Origin: Buxus sempervirens
Lineage: Eukaryota; Streptophyta; Magnoliopsida; Buxales; Buxaceae
DNA: 64,000 nucleotides
Assembly (NCBI GenBank): GCA_947561395.2
Contig: OX387190.1
Coordinates: 27,460,858-27,524,857, forward strand
Reading direction: 5' to 3'
Below are positions 37,118 to 47,581 of the stretch, one piece after another (positions within the stretch are counted from its first letter, which is position 1; every line of letters begins with the position of its first letter). The translations under genes and the position numbers were made by a program. The notes beneath the pieces are model-generated. The model searched no databases. It was not told the DNA's origin and saw nothing but the letters and a program-made list of their open reading frames with translations.

Positions 37118-37621
37118 CTACTTAGAATGATCCTCCCTCTTCACTTCACAATAGTATAGATGTATTTGTTTGGAAGAGAATTGAATCTATTGCATATCTG
37201 GATGTCAACCATCAAAGCGTTGAACAACTTGAACTTGTGCAATTGTGCTCATCACTATGTTGTACAAGGTGAAAGTGGTGGTGGTGGTGGACGAAGAGTG
37301 AGGTTTTAGTTTGGGATGTCGGGAGAGGGAGAAAGAAGTAGGGGAGTAATCATGGATGGAATTGTTTTCGCTAAAAACGATGTGGGCTGGAAGCCTGGAA
37401 AGGATGGATGGAATTGTTTTTTGAATATTGAATTCAGCATTTTATAAACGGGTTGGCGGGTTTAAACAGGTTAGTGCGGGTTGGGTTAGGGTTGGCATAT
37501 CCCAACCCGTTTATTAAATGGGCGGGTTCGGGTTGAGCACTAACCCGCTAACCCCCCCCCCCCCCCCCCCCCATACCAACCTGACCTGAACCCACCTGAA
37601 CCCGACCCACTGCCACCCCTA
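35344..37621. mobile_element. hAT-type non-autonomous element with duplicated left end
   Basis: 2278 bp between perfect 8-bp duplications GTTATGAG (35336-35343 and 37622-37629). Terminal inverted repeats are TAGAGCTGGCAGT and TAGGGGTGGCAGT. Sub-terminal GGGTTCGGG arrays and a C20 run at 37553-37572. The left 867 bp (35344-36210) recur as 36211-37117, so a second copy of the left terminus lies inside. Both copies contain an exon-like piece (AAAACCCTAAG, then CTCTGCAATGGCTGCCGCTC and a donor-like AGGTACTCC with a pyrimidine-rich tract), probably captured host DNA. No transposase. Confidence 0.85.
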
Positions 37622-37629
37622 GTTATGAG

Positions 37630-37755
37630 TGTGTTGCAAAATGCTATGTGGTGTTGATTTCAAGTATGTAGGCTTGTTTTCTGCTCTTATTCTAACTTTC
37701 TTTGGCTTAAGTTCTATTTAGGTTCTTAGAATGCTGAATATCTTCATCTACAGCC
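37630..37755. other. Short spacer, nothing recognised
   Basis: AT-rich sequence between the hAT-type element and the following LTR; no gene or repeat recognised. Confidence 0.5.
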
Positions 37756-39725
37756 TGTAGACACCCCAAATTGCACTAATTAAGATATGAGGAAATAATA
37801 AAAATGTGTTCAAGATTTAATACTAGAGGTTTGACATCTGTTAAAACCTTAAAATCACTTAAAATGTACTGTTCGTATTTACCATACGGTTTTTACTAGT
37901 CTTGTTCTGTTCGTATTAGCTATATAGATGCGATCATGCTTTACTTGTGAGCGCAAGTGGCTGCCACGTGTCGACCAGAAGTTTCGGTCGTTAGCCTACG
38001 TTGGCAACGCACATGGGAGCCTAACTGAATTTCAACTGTAGCCTTCTTGGGGTTTTCGGTATTTTTGTGCTATTCGTATATATGATACGATTTGGTCAAA
38101 ATCGTCTGATATATACGGACAATGCTTGTTTTATCAATTTCGTAAAAGCTCGGGATCTGAGTCTTATTTACCTTCTGTACCTCTCTCTGGGAGACTCAAT
38201 CTACCCTATTTGCCCTCCGAAACCATTAGATTTACTTCAATTCATGCCTTAGGCTTGAATTAGAGGAATCTAGAAGGTTATTTTGGCCTACCCTTGGGAC
38301 ATCCATGCCCTTGCTCTTGCCTATAAATAGAGGGTCTCTCCTCTAGTAAAGGGCTGATAATCTGAAGATTGAGAGCTCTTGAAGAAAAAGGGAACCTCTA
38401 CCCAATTCTCCACTCAAGTCCTCAAGCAACCAAGGTAAGCTTCTACACTCTTCTTTTACTTTTATTTCAATTCAAGCACTTTCTCATCTTCTACCTTTTT
38501 GTAGATAAGGTATATTTGTGTGTTTATAACCCCAAACCATGCTTAAAGTACCTTAAGCATCCTCTCTAGCCGTAAACGTAAAGAGAGAGCTAGGGGAAAC
38601 AAGTATTGGAATGGATCCTTTAGGCTTAAAACCATTTCTGATGATATAATTTCATGATTTGTGTAAATTCGTATATGATTGCTGTTTGTGTGTGATTTTG
38701 TTTCAAAACTGGAGAAATTATATAGATCTATGCTCTCTATAGCATTAGATCTCACTTCTCTCCTTAAATTGAATTTCTACACAATTCCATGCACACAATC
38801 ACTTGATTTTTGTCAAAATAGGCATGGAACTTAGATCGACTATGCTCAATATAGTAGATCTGAGATTAGAGGCCTTAGAGTAAATTTCTAGGACTTTTTG
38901 AATTGGTTTTAATTAGATTTAATCTTCTAGAGAAGACCTTATGGTCTAACTTCTTTGATTTGAGCAAATTTTCCTTAATTTGGATAGATTTGGCCCTCCC
39001 TCTCAAAATAGTGAGAGATCTGAGCCAAATCCATGCCCTAAATCTTTCTGAGTGATTTTCAACTCATTTCAAATTATTTCAAATTAGATCATATGGATCA
39101 CACACACACACTGTTTTGGCTTGATTTTACTTAACTTTTACAGATCTGGATAAAACTTGTACCCTGTCTTGGATTATTCATAACTTCGTCATATGGATGA
39201 ATTTTTGAATGATTCTAGAGACATATGAAATGTGAAGAAGTCTAGTTTAATCCTGTAAAATTTGAACAATTTATATGGTGCCAATTTTTCAAACCATTTG
39301 ATTAAAGTTGATAAGTCAGATTAGATCAGATTGCTGAACTTGTCAATTTGATTGAGCACCAAAGTCTCATTTCAACTCCGATTTGAATGATTTCAATTCC
39401 TAAGTCTTCCTTTATGACTCTAATTTCAAATCTAATTGGTTTCATGAGTTTTCACTTTAATTTGGGTTTTGTGTGCTTGATTGACTCTGTACTGCGCAAT
39501 AGCAGATTACAAAGTCAATCTGTGATCCTCTATGCATATTTAAAAGAACACATAAGCTACAAATGGATGAAGTTTTGAGTGAGGCCTATTCGATTCTAAA
39601 GATGGCACCTTATACTTCATTCACATCAATTTTTAAGGATTTATATGGAGCGAATCTCCACAAATAGGCTTTCAAAGTTGTCTACTCGCCGCTTTTACTG
39701 TTTTACAATAGTAACTTTGAACAAG
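37756..39725 (+). mobile_element. Truncated LTR, family 3
   Basis: Begins TGTAGACACCCCAAATTGCAC; U3 with GTTCGTAT / ATACGG motifs (37870-38115), TATA at 38321 (CTATAAATAG), then the usual family sequence up to TGTTTTACAATAG near 39715. It ends short of the family's CTCACA terminus. Confidence 0.85.
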
Positions 39726-40173
39726 CAATGGGCATAAGAAGACATCTTATGCCCATGGGAAGGAAAAAGCAATGGGCATAAGAAGACATCTTAATAGCTA
39801 AAAGGTGTCTCTATAAGTCTTCCTATCACTTTGAATGGGTACCATGAAATACTGTATGGGTTCTGGGATTACCCTTCTCCTAGGGCGCTTTGCAATCAGA
39901 AGTCCGTCTTGTATAAAACAAATTTGGTCACTTCCATCTTTTCCTCCACACCCATTTTGTTTTCTTTAAGCCTTCTTGTTTTGGAGAAGTTTATGTATGG
40001 TAGCTGTCCCACGAAAACGACAATTGAATGGTAAGATAACGTATGGTAGCTGTCCTAGAAAAACGACGAGTGAATGGTCATGCAAACAACGTCACGTGAC
40101 AATTCGTTAATCGATGGGGGAATTTCTAGAAAAATTGGATGGTTCTAGCAAAAATTTCTATCCGAAAAAACAA
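39726..40173 (+). promoter_or_regulatory. Spacer with local duplications, far upstream region of TPS copy B
   Basis: At 39727-39800 a 24-bp piece (CAATGGGCATAAGAAGACAT...) occurs twice, with an inverted copy between. At 39993-40030 and 40039-40077 there is a second near-tandem pair containing GTATGGTAGCTGTCC. A perfect G-box core CACGTG lies at 40093-40098. G-boxes bind bHLH factors such as MYC2 that often regulate terpene synthases; that link is inference. Confidence 0.5.
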
Positions 40174-40397
40174 GGATTTAGATCATCTACAGTTGAGCCT
40201 GTAAATTGGCTCAACCATACCCAATTGTTGCTTGCCAAATAGGCAAGCAACACTTCCTTGACAAAGTGATTTTCACTTTTTCGTTTTTCCAATATAGAGA
40301 GAGAGAAAGGGGAGATAGTGTTGCTTGCCTACTTGGCAAGCAACAATTAGGTATGGTTGAGCCAATATACGGGCTCAACCCTAGATGATCTGAATCC
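40174..40397. mobile_element. Foldback MITE with long terminal inverted repeats
   Basis: About 224 bp. The left arm GGATTTAGATCATCTACAG...TTGCTTGCC is mirrored at the right by GGATTCAGATCATCTAGGG...; arms are about 85 bp with a short A/T-rich loop. A-rich flanks hide a clear target duplication. A decayed relative sits at 40545-40735. The superfamily is uncertain (Mutator-like or hAT-like). Confidence 0.75.
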
Positions 40398-40544
40398 AAA
40401 AAGAAACAAATGTATCCCCAGCTATCCTACTTTTCTAATCCAAACCGACCATGCAATGTACGTGAACGTAGACAGTTCTGACCAAAATATCCCCCAAGAC
40501 GTGTTTTATGGGTATCAGTTCAACTCTTTTCAAATATATCCAAT

Positions 40545-40735
40545 AGTTGCTTATCACATAAGTAAGTAACTTTAAAGGACTTGAGAGAAAAGTGAAATGG
40601 TTTTTATAACTTTTTTTTATTGAAGTTGCTTGCAAGCAACTATTGGGTTCAACTCTTTCAAGCAAGAAGAGAGCAACCATTGCAAGCAACTGTAGAGGAT
40701 ATTAATCCACTTATGGGTTAAACCGTAGATGATAT
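40545..40735. mobile_element. Degenerate relative of the foldback MITE
   Basis: Shares TTGCTTGCAAGCAA-type inverted pieces, a TTGGGTTCAA stretch and the end ACCGTAGATGATAT with the element at 40174-40397, but in decayed form. It lies just upstream of the TPS copy B promoter. Confidence 0.5.
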
Positions 40736-40847
40736 AATTATTAAAAATTTGGGACCCAACTGAATCGACTCGCGTGTGTTTCAATTGAAATTCGACATCC
40801 TTGTATTTGTTTGAATAACTGTAGAGACGATGGACCACACCACAGAC

Positions 40848-40857
40848 CTATAAAAGG
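40848..40857 (+). promoter_or_regulatory. TATA box of TPS copy B
   Basis: CTATAAAAGG lies 50-59 bp upstream of the ATG at 40907, leaving a short leader. Classic plant core-promoter form and spacing. Confidence 0.7.
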
Positions 40858-41968
40858 GCCACTACGCCCGAGTTCAAAGGCACAAAGTAACACAACATTA
40901 ACATCAATGGGTCTTCTTCTCTCGCCTGCAACCTCAACTTCCGTCCCAAGCTACCCCACCCCGTTTGGAACATTGTACCAGAAAGTTGTGAATTCATATG
41001 ATGTCTATGGTACACTAGATGAACTCGAGCCCTTCACTGATGCTATTAAAAGGTTGGAGTGACTCTCACCTAACTGAAAAACTTTCAATGTTAATAATCG
41101 TTATTGTTGCAGGTGTTGGGCTAAAATCCACCATCCAACTAAAAGGTATAAGGAAATATAGTTGTGCTCCAACCAGCAATAAGTTATTGGCTTAGTAGCA
41201 CTACAAAAAATTAGGTTTTTTGCGGGTTTCATAAGAATGTTGCGAAATCTAAAATGAATGTCGCTATAGCTATTCGCGACGAACATTGCGGCGAATTTAC
41301 TTTTGTCGCCAAAGACTGTGTCACAAATAATTTGCCGACGTTCTTCGCGTTCGTCACCATAGCTACATTTGCAACATTCTATGAGTGTCACTATGTTTGC
41401 CACTGTAAATGTAGTACAATGACACTCATACAAATGCCGCTATTTTTTTTTTTAATGACACACATATGAATGTTGCAATTTGCTTAATTTAGTGACACAC
41501 TTGTGAATGCCGCGATAAGTGTTATTTAACGATGAATATGGATTTAAATTCTCATTTTTTATTCTGTAGCTTCTTTTGAACTTGTAATAATTAATTAACC
41601 AATAAATCCAATAGAACTCCAACCACCACCACAAAATAATACATTCAACAAATTAAAACAAGCTTCTCAATTATTCTAAATCAATGTCAATACAAATAAC
41701 ATCTTCATATTAACAAAGAAAAGAAACAAAAAATTACAAGCCATATGAATAGCTCTAAATAACAAATTCGATAACAAAAAGAAAAAAAAATGGAACTTAT
41801 CAAAAAAATAAAAAAGATAGTATCTAAGTGCGTTGTTTCCCCTTATTAGTGGATCCTCCATGGAATTTCTGTAAAGAAAATTGAAGGGGAGAATATGCAT
41901 TAGGAAAGCAACAAATTTCTATTATAATATATAAATTTATACACTTCCAAAAGAATTTAAAGTAAACT

Positions 41969-42115
41969 TCATACTGCTGTTTTCTCCACTTGTGCTAATC
42001 GTTGCGTAAGCATTGCCATACATTCCTTTATAGACGTTATTTCCACGTCCTTAGCTGCCATGGATTCTTTCATTGAGGGTATTTCAGTATCCTTCGCTGC
42101 AAGCTACATTTCCAT
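41969..42115 (-). pseudogene. Fragment of CACTA transposase, C-terminal coiled coil
   Basis: On the - strand the frame reads SMKESMAAKDVEITSIKE then MLTQRLAQVEKTAV-stop, with a preceding imperfect repeat LAAKDTEIPS. Plant CACTA 'Transposase_24' proteins end in such a coiled coil. The rest of the gene is not recognisable nearby; one stop interrupts the repeat upstream. Assignment rests on position inside the CACTA element and on the coiled-coil style. Confidence 0.5.
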
Positions 42116-42799
42116 CTGCAATTTGGATTACAAAAACCATGAACCACACAACTAAAAGTATGAGTTCAGCATTGAACTGTTGGACAAACCATTTATAACA
42201 ATAAAATAATACTCTCTTACCTCAGGAAAAGTAATGACCATACACAAAGATCTGATCCACTACCCAACCCTCCAAGCCCAACTATTATCCTATATACTTC
42301 ATGAGCTGACTTAGCATCCCAACATCTTATAAACCTAAGAATCCATATTGCATAAGAGAAAAACAATAACTTTATTTTCCCTAAAGCAAATAATCCTCCC
42401 AGTCCAATGCATGGTCTTGGCTGGCCTGTCCAATGCATGGTCTAGGCTGGCCTGTACAAATTGGGTACTTCAGTTCAAGCTAGTTAATTAACAATTAGAT
42501 AGGGCTCTGCAACCACCCCACCCCATGAAAGTACCTAGGTCCAAAATTCAGGTTCAGATGCACATATTTGCAGAAATTTAATTAGAACATGTTAACAGCC
42601 TCATCATTCATCTAAACTATACTAACTAGAGGACTAAAAGAAGCACATCAAACAAATTGAGTGAATACATAATAAAGCAAGAAGAACAAGAAAATAGAAA
42701 CATGTAAGTGAAAAGAGATCGAACTTATAGTCAAGATAGATCCTGAGATGAGTTTTTGATAATTCTGAGGCTTGCAACCGATTGGATAATTAAGGCGAT

Positions 42800-43372
42800 G
42801 TGGATCATAAGAATAAGCTGTGCATGCATAAGGATGGCCAAAATACAAAATGGTCCTTAAAATTGGAGGACCTTTCTTCTCTTCGTGTCTCTACTTTAGA
42901 AAACAACAATTTCACATTAAATTTCAAAAACAAAGAAAAAAGTTGTTATTCTAATGAAGAAGGAAAATTGTCCTCTTTTGATCCTAGTATTCATAATGGC
43001 ATGAATTTCATGGAGCTTGTTTCATGTATGAAGCACCTTAGAACTGAAAAATAAAATGCAACCTAGAATAAAATTTTGCAACCCAATCCAATTCATGTAA
43101 ATCTTTGGCGTTCTGAAATCAGGAGTAAGTTGAAAGCTCATAAGGAGGAATATTTGAGCTCGATCGCCTCAATTCCACGTTTAAAGAGTCAAGGACGAAG
43201 CATCCCATTCAAGAAATGGAATCCCACTAATATGAAAGATCATAGAAGCTCTAAAATCCATAGTAAGAGGGAGAAGGGAGGACAAGCAAAAGATGGATAT
43301 AATGAGAAAGTAAGTTGTTACCCACTCACCATTGAAGGTACTGAAAATGAGGCAGCCATCGTAGAACCTTAA
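42800..43372 (+). other. Unidentified exon-like reading frames in the CACTA element
   Basis: Two open stretches, 42800-43054 (84 codons, Lys/Asn-rich, with MNFMELVSCMKHLRTEK) and 43076-43372 (98 codons, with HVNLWRSEIRSKLKAHKEEY). I do not recognise either. They could be captured host exons or chance frames; neither has a convincing start context or splice signal. Confidence 0.3.
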
Positions 43373-44433
43373 AGAAAAGCTTGTAACAACTATGAGAAGC
43401 TCATCAGGTCTGCCCAAAAAATTCCATAAACCAGCACCAAAGCATGTGATGCTAACAACAACACAACAAAGAAAACCCAATCCCTTCTTGAGTCGCCACT
43501 TAAGTAATGTTTCCTAACAGAGGCTACCAGCAGAAACAGAATGAAAAGAAAGATGAACAGTAGATTTAAACCATCTATTATAGTTCTTTGGATGCATAGA
43601 AACCCCAAATCAGATTTTCCCTCACAAAGCCAGGAGAATCCCCCTGCATTTCCAAAACAAATGCAAGCAGAACAAGGAAGGAATTAGAAAAAAATAATGC
43701 AAAAGCCAAAGAGAAGGAAAGCAATATAAAAGTAACAGCAACCCATGTAGGGTGTTACACTTATTCATGTAAATAAGAAGAAAACAGAATCTAGAAAAAC
43801 TCCACCTTCAAAAAACAGAGAAAATGAAAAATGGAGATAATCAAGCACGAGGTATTAATTTTAAAAGCAACAAGAAAGAATGATTAAAGAAAAAGGAATG
43901 GACACCTTCAAAAACAGAGAAAATGAAAAATGGAGACAATCCAGCATGGGGTGTTGTTACATTTCAAAGCAAGAGAAAGAATGATTAAAGAAGAAGGAAT
44001 GGATGAACAGCCATGACTATTAAGCAAGAAAACCGCACCTTGTAATATCATCCCTATGGAATCCATCTGGGGATGATATCTTTGGCTTGCTCTCCAACTG
44101 GATATATATGGCAATCCTCTTGAAGGAGAAGCTCCAAAACTTGCTTATGTTTAAAGAAGAACCCAGTTTCGTTACTCGATTACTGGCTATATATCTATGA
44201 GCTATCAGAAGTTTTTTTGCAGAGCTATAAGAATGCCTTTTGGATTTCTGTTACTGCCCCATGTCCCTCTTGCTTGTATAATTAAGTTTTGAAGTTGCTT
44301 AGTTATCAACTTCAAATGAAAACTATTTCTGCATTTTGTTTTGACAATCATGGGAAGCTGGTGGGCATGACAAAAATGAAAACTATATTGGTTTGAATTT
44401 TATGGGGGACTGCAGTTACAGTCCACGGGATTA

Positions 44434-44989
44434 GGTTTAGGATCCTCTGTGAAGCGGAGGATCATCTGTGAAGCGCAATCCAATGGTCCAAACATTGGAT
44501 TAAGTTAAATGAAGGATATCAAATATGGGGGTACCTCAGGCAAACAATACGGTACCTCTGTCAAATACCGTGGTACCTCAGGCAAACATGGGGGTACCCG
44601 ATCATCTTCATGGAAATACCTTCAGCCTAACAATGGAGTACCTCTGTCAAATACGGGGTACCCCAGATACTCCACTATAACCCGCAGCTACCTACCTAAA
44701 CCATGGTTAGTACCTTTCAAAATAAGTTTAAGGTACCCCACTGTAAGCCCAAGGTGCCCTCATGTAAGTCTAAGGTCCCCCCATGGTAAGCCGTATGCAA
44801 TCACCAAAAATAGTCTAAGGTACCCCCTTCTAAGCCTAAGGTACCTCAATATAAACCGAAGGTACCTCCCTACAAGCCGAAAGTACTTCCCTACAGAGGA
44901 TCGGACCAAATTAATTTGGTCCGTTGGATTACGCTTCACAGAGGATCCTCTGCTTCAAAGAGGATCCGCTTCACAGAGGATCTGTTTCC
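44434..44989. mobile_element. Mutator-like MITE with opposed GGTACC arrays
   Basis: About 556 bp inside the CACTA element. 9-bp duplication ACGGGATTA at 44425-44433 and 44990-44998. Terminal repeats are GGTTTAGGATCCTCTGTGAA and GGAAACAGATCCTCTGTGAA, each followed by further copies of GAGGATC(A/C)TCTGTGAAGC. The middle (44520-44890) has about 15 GGTACC-type units: GGGGTACCTCAGGCAAAC on the left and mirrored AAGGTACCCCCTTCTAAGCC on the right. It is non-coding. Confidence 0.8.
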
Positions 44990-46802
44990 ACGGGATTAAT
45001 GCCATGTAAATGTAATTCTGATATTATTTGCAACTTAATTTCTTGCTTTAAATGTAATATTTTGGATACTATTAGCTATTTAAGTTTCTTGAGTTTTATT
45101 TACAGTATAATGATTGTGTTTATATATACATTGCCTTACCTGCCAAATAGAGTTTCACAATCCGTATCTTGTCAAGGAATTAGTGATTCCAAACTAGAAC
45201 TTCTCATCTAGAAGTGTTATCATTCAGGGTAACATTATTATCCACTTCAGAAATATACAGAACAGGTTTTGAGTATATAATAAAAAATTGCTAAAAATCC
45301 TTTAAGACTTAAGACTTGAATCATCTTTTCAATCTTTTTGATACATTGGGATGGCAGAAGAGTATTCATATTGCCAACATAGCCTAGTTAGGATAAGCAA
45401 TTTTGGTGATGTTGATTAGGTTCTAACTAAAATAATGAATTACTACAGTAGTCGTTGTAAAATTTTTAATGTAAAGTCTCCAATACCTACAAATGCTTCA
45501 ATCCACTGAAAATACATAGAAAACCATATAAAGAATAAAAGTCTCTTAAGTGACATAAAAGCTAAACTAATTCAAATGAAAATATAAAAATCAGACATCA
45601 AAAGTATATACGGGGTCAAATTTCTAGCATTATCCATAAACTAGACCAAAAAAAATAACAAAAGAGACAGAAAGAGTACTTTCACATGCTGACAAAATTC
45701 GACCTAGAATAAAATTAAATTAGTTTCAACAACACATTAAGACCCTACAACAAAGCACCTCCAGACCAAAGAAGATATAAATTTCACAGAACAGTCTGCC
45801 TGGAGAGGACAGAGAACCAATAACTAAAGAACACATAAGATCAAATGCAACCAATTAAGCTGCAGAAATCCCACAACAATATACTTTTGTGCCCTTAGTT
45901 AAGTTGATTTGATTAGACGTGTATGTCTGCAGTTATAGCCAATTGAGTATAGAAACTTAGAAACAACCAATCTCAATGTCCTATCAAGAATCAAGGAAGA
46001 TAGCCAATATCGTCCATGTTTTCTTCTATAGATTTATGAATTTTGGGAGAAGACAAAGTAAAAAGGGGATTGAGATTATATGAAGCTTTTGGGAGAGTCC
46101 TTCGATGGTGGTTTGAGAATAGCAAATCAAGAAGAAAAACAAAGAAGCAAGAAACAAAGGAAAAAAAAAGTACAAACATACCTTTCGATTGACTAAGAAT
46201 AGCAAGTGTGCAATCTGATCGGTCGAAGGAATACGTCTAGTAGGCGCTGAGCGAAACCAGAACCAGACGGAGCTCATCCAAAGTATCACTGCTCTCTTCA
46301 CTCACAATCTCGGCCACAATATTACCTTCCCTTTTTTTATGTTGCCGATTTCTTTCTTTGATATTACTTTATTTCGTTGCTGCTAATAGTTTCCAGTCTA
46401 GATCACTACTCTAAAATCAACACTGAAACAGAAAACAGCCTGCGATTTTGTTCTGATCTTTCCAATTATCTATCCATTTGTTTTGTTCTTGTGTCCAACC
46501 AGTAAGCAGACAGCTGAGCAGTATCCGCTTTCTAAGAAACGCACACTGCGGAAACTTTGATCCCACATCGATCCTCATACGAAATCAACTGTTCTAGCCC
46601 AAAGCGTAGTTGTTAAGTAGAGCTCCAAGTGATTGAGCATTAGTTCGGAGGGAAAACGTTCAACAAATCAAGCTGAACGATGCCTTGACATCTGGACAGA
46701 TCCATTTCGACAACATTTCCTATACCAAATTTCAATTGAAAATTAAATTTTCTCTCCTCGATCTGTCTATCCTTTATTTTCATCGAATCTATCTTGCTGT
46801 CA

Positions 46803-47021
46803 ATGGATTCCTTTTATATCGATAACGTTAAAATCGAGAAGGCAAACGCGATGCTGCGGTATCATCACCTTCGAAAGATAGCCAACTTTTTCTGCTTCAT
46901 CGAGGTATGCGTCGCTTTGATCCTGCTCTCATGGCTTTCTGCTCGATTACGGATCGCCCTCAGAATCTTCTTTGGAGATGAACCTGCGCGTTTGCAGTAC
47001 CAGCAAATAAAGCGACTCTGA
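46803..47021 (+). pseudogene. Captured 5' part of a DUF4408 gene inside the CACTA element
   Basis: The 72-codon frame starts MDSFYIDNVKIEKANAMLRY and continues HHLRKIANFFCFIEVCVALI, which is the conserved N-terminal block of plant DUF4408 proteins (MDSFxxDNVKAEKANAxxRYxxLRKI...), including the first hydrophobic segment. The family's second half is missing; the frame leaves the homology after LSARLRIAL and stops at 47021. The preceding 200-300 bp may be its 5' UTR and promoter. Host DUF4408 proteins are small plant membrane-associated proteins of unclear role. Transcription of this copy is unknown. Confidence 0.75.
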
Positions 47022-47581
47022 TCAAATCGTCTACTCAAATAAACGATTTGATCCTCTCTTTCTCTCTCAGTTTTGTCCGAATCGTCAAATCTCTCTCACT
47101 CTCTCTCTCTCGCCAAAATCACGAATTGCCCTAGAGAGGTACAAGTGCTTCTCTGGTTCTAAGTTTCCAAGTAGGCGCCGGAAATAAAAGACGCGTGCGG
47201 TGTGCTATAGCGGTGAAACTTAATAAGTGTCGCAAATAATTTTTTAATTGATGACGATTTTTTGTGAATGCCATAAATACTTTTTAAGGACTTTTTTTAT
47301 TAATACAAATGTTAATTTCTTTAACGACGAACATTTAAGTATGTCACCATATGATATTTATCGTGACATATATTTATGTTCACCTCAAAATTTGTGTCAC
47401 TAAAAAATTAATTTTTTGTAGTGTAGTAAGCACTTGATCCTAACTATTGGTATTAGAGCCCAGGTCTTAGGTTCAAGCCCCCCAAGAACATGTTGTGTCA
47501 TTTATATAGATGTGTGCCCAGCCTCTGTGCATAGGTGTTGGTGGGGGGTGGATTCAATCCCTAGAATGTACGTTGTGGTTG

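Larger units (their letters stand above)
41199..47423 (-). mobile_element. CACTA (En/Spm-type) transposon, 6.2 kb, internally degenerate
   Basis: Ends are CACTACAAAAAATTA and its inverted copy; 3-bp target duplication TAG at 41196-41198 and 47424-47426. Sub-terminal regions carry repeated TTGCGAC/GTCGC and GAATGCCGC-type motifs (41220-41520, 47220-47400). A coiled-coil transposase end is read on - at 41969-42115. The interior contains a Mutator-like MITE (44434-44989) and a captured DUF4408 gene start (46803-47021). No complete transposase is seen, so movement would need a helper. Confidence 0.9.

Noticed and set aside
47424-47500. tRNA-derived SINE (A-box-like start and GGTTCAAGCCCC B-box-like sequence)
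   Set aside because: The same sequence is better explained as the end of a TRIM LTR followed by the initiator-Met primer site, supported by the paired LTR at 50135-50249 and the GTTAT duplication.
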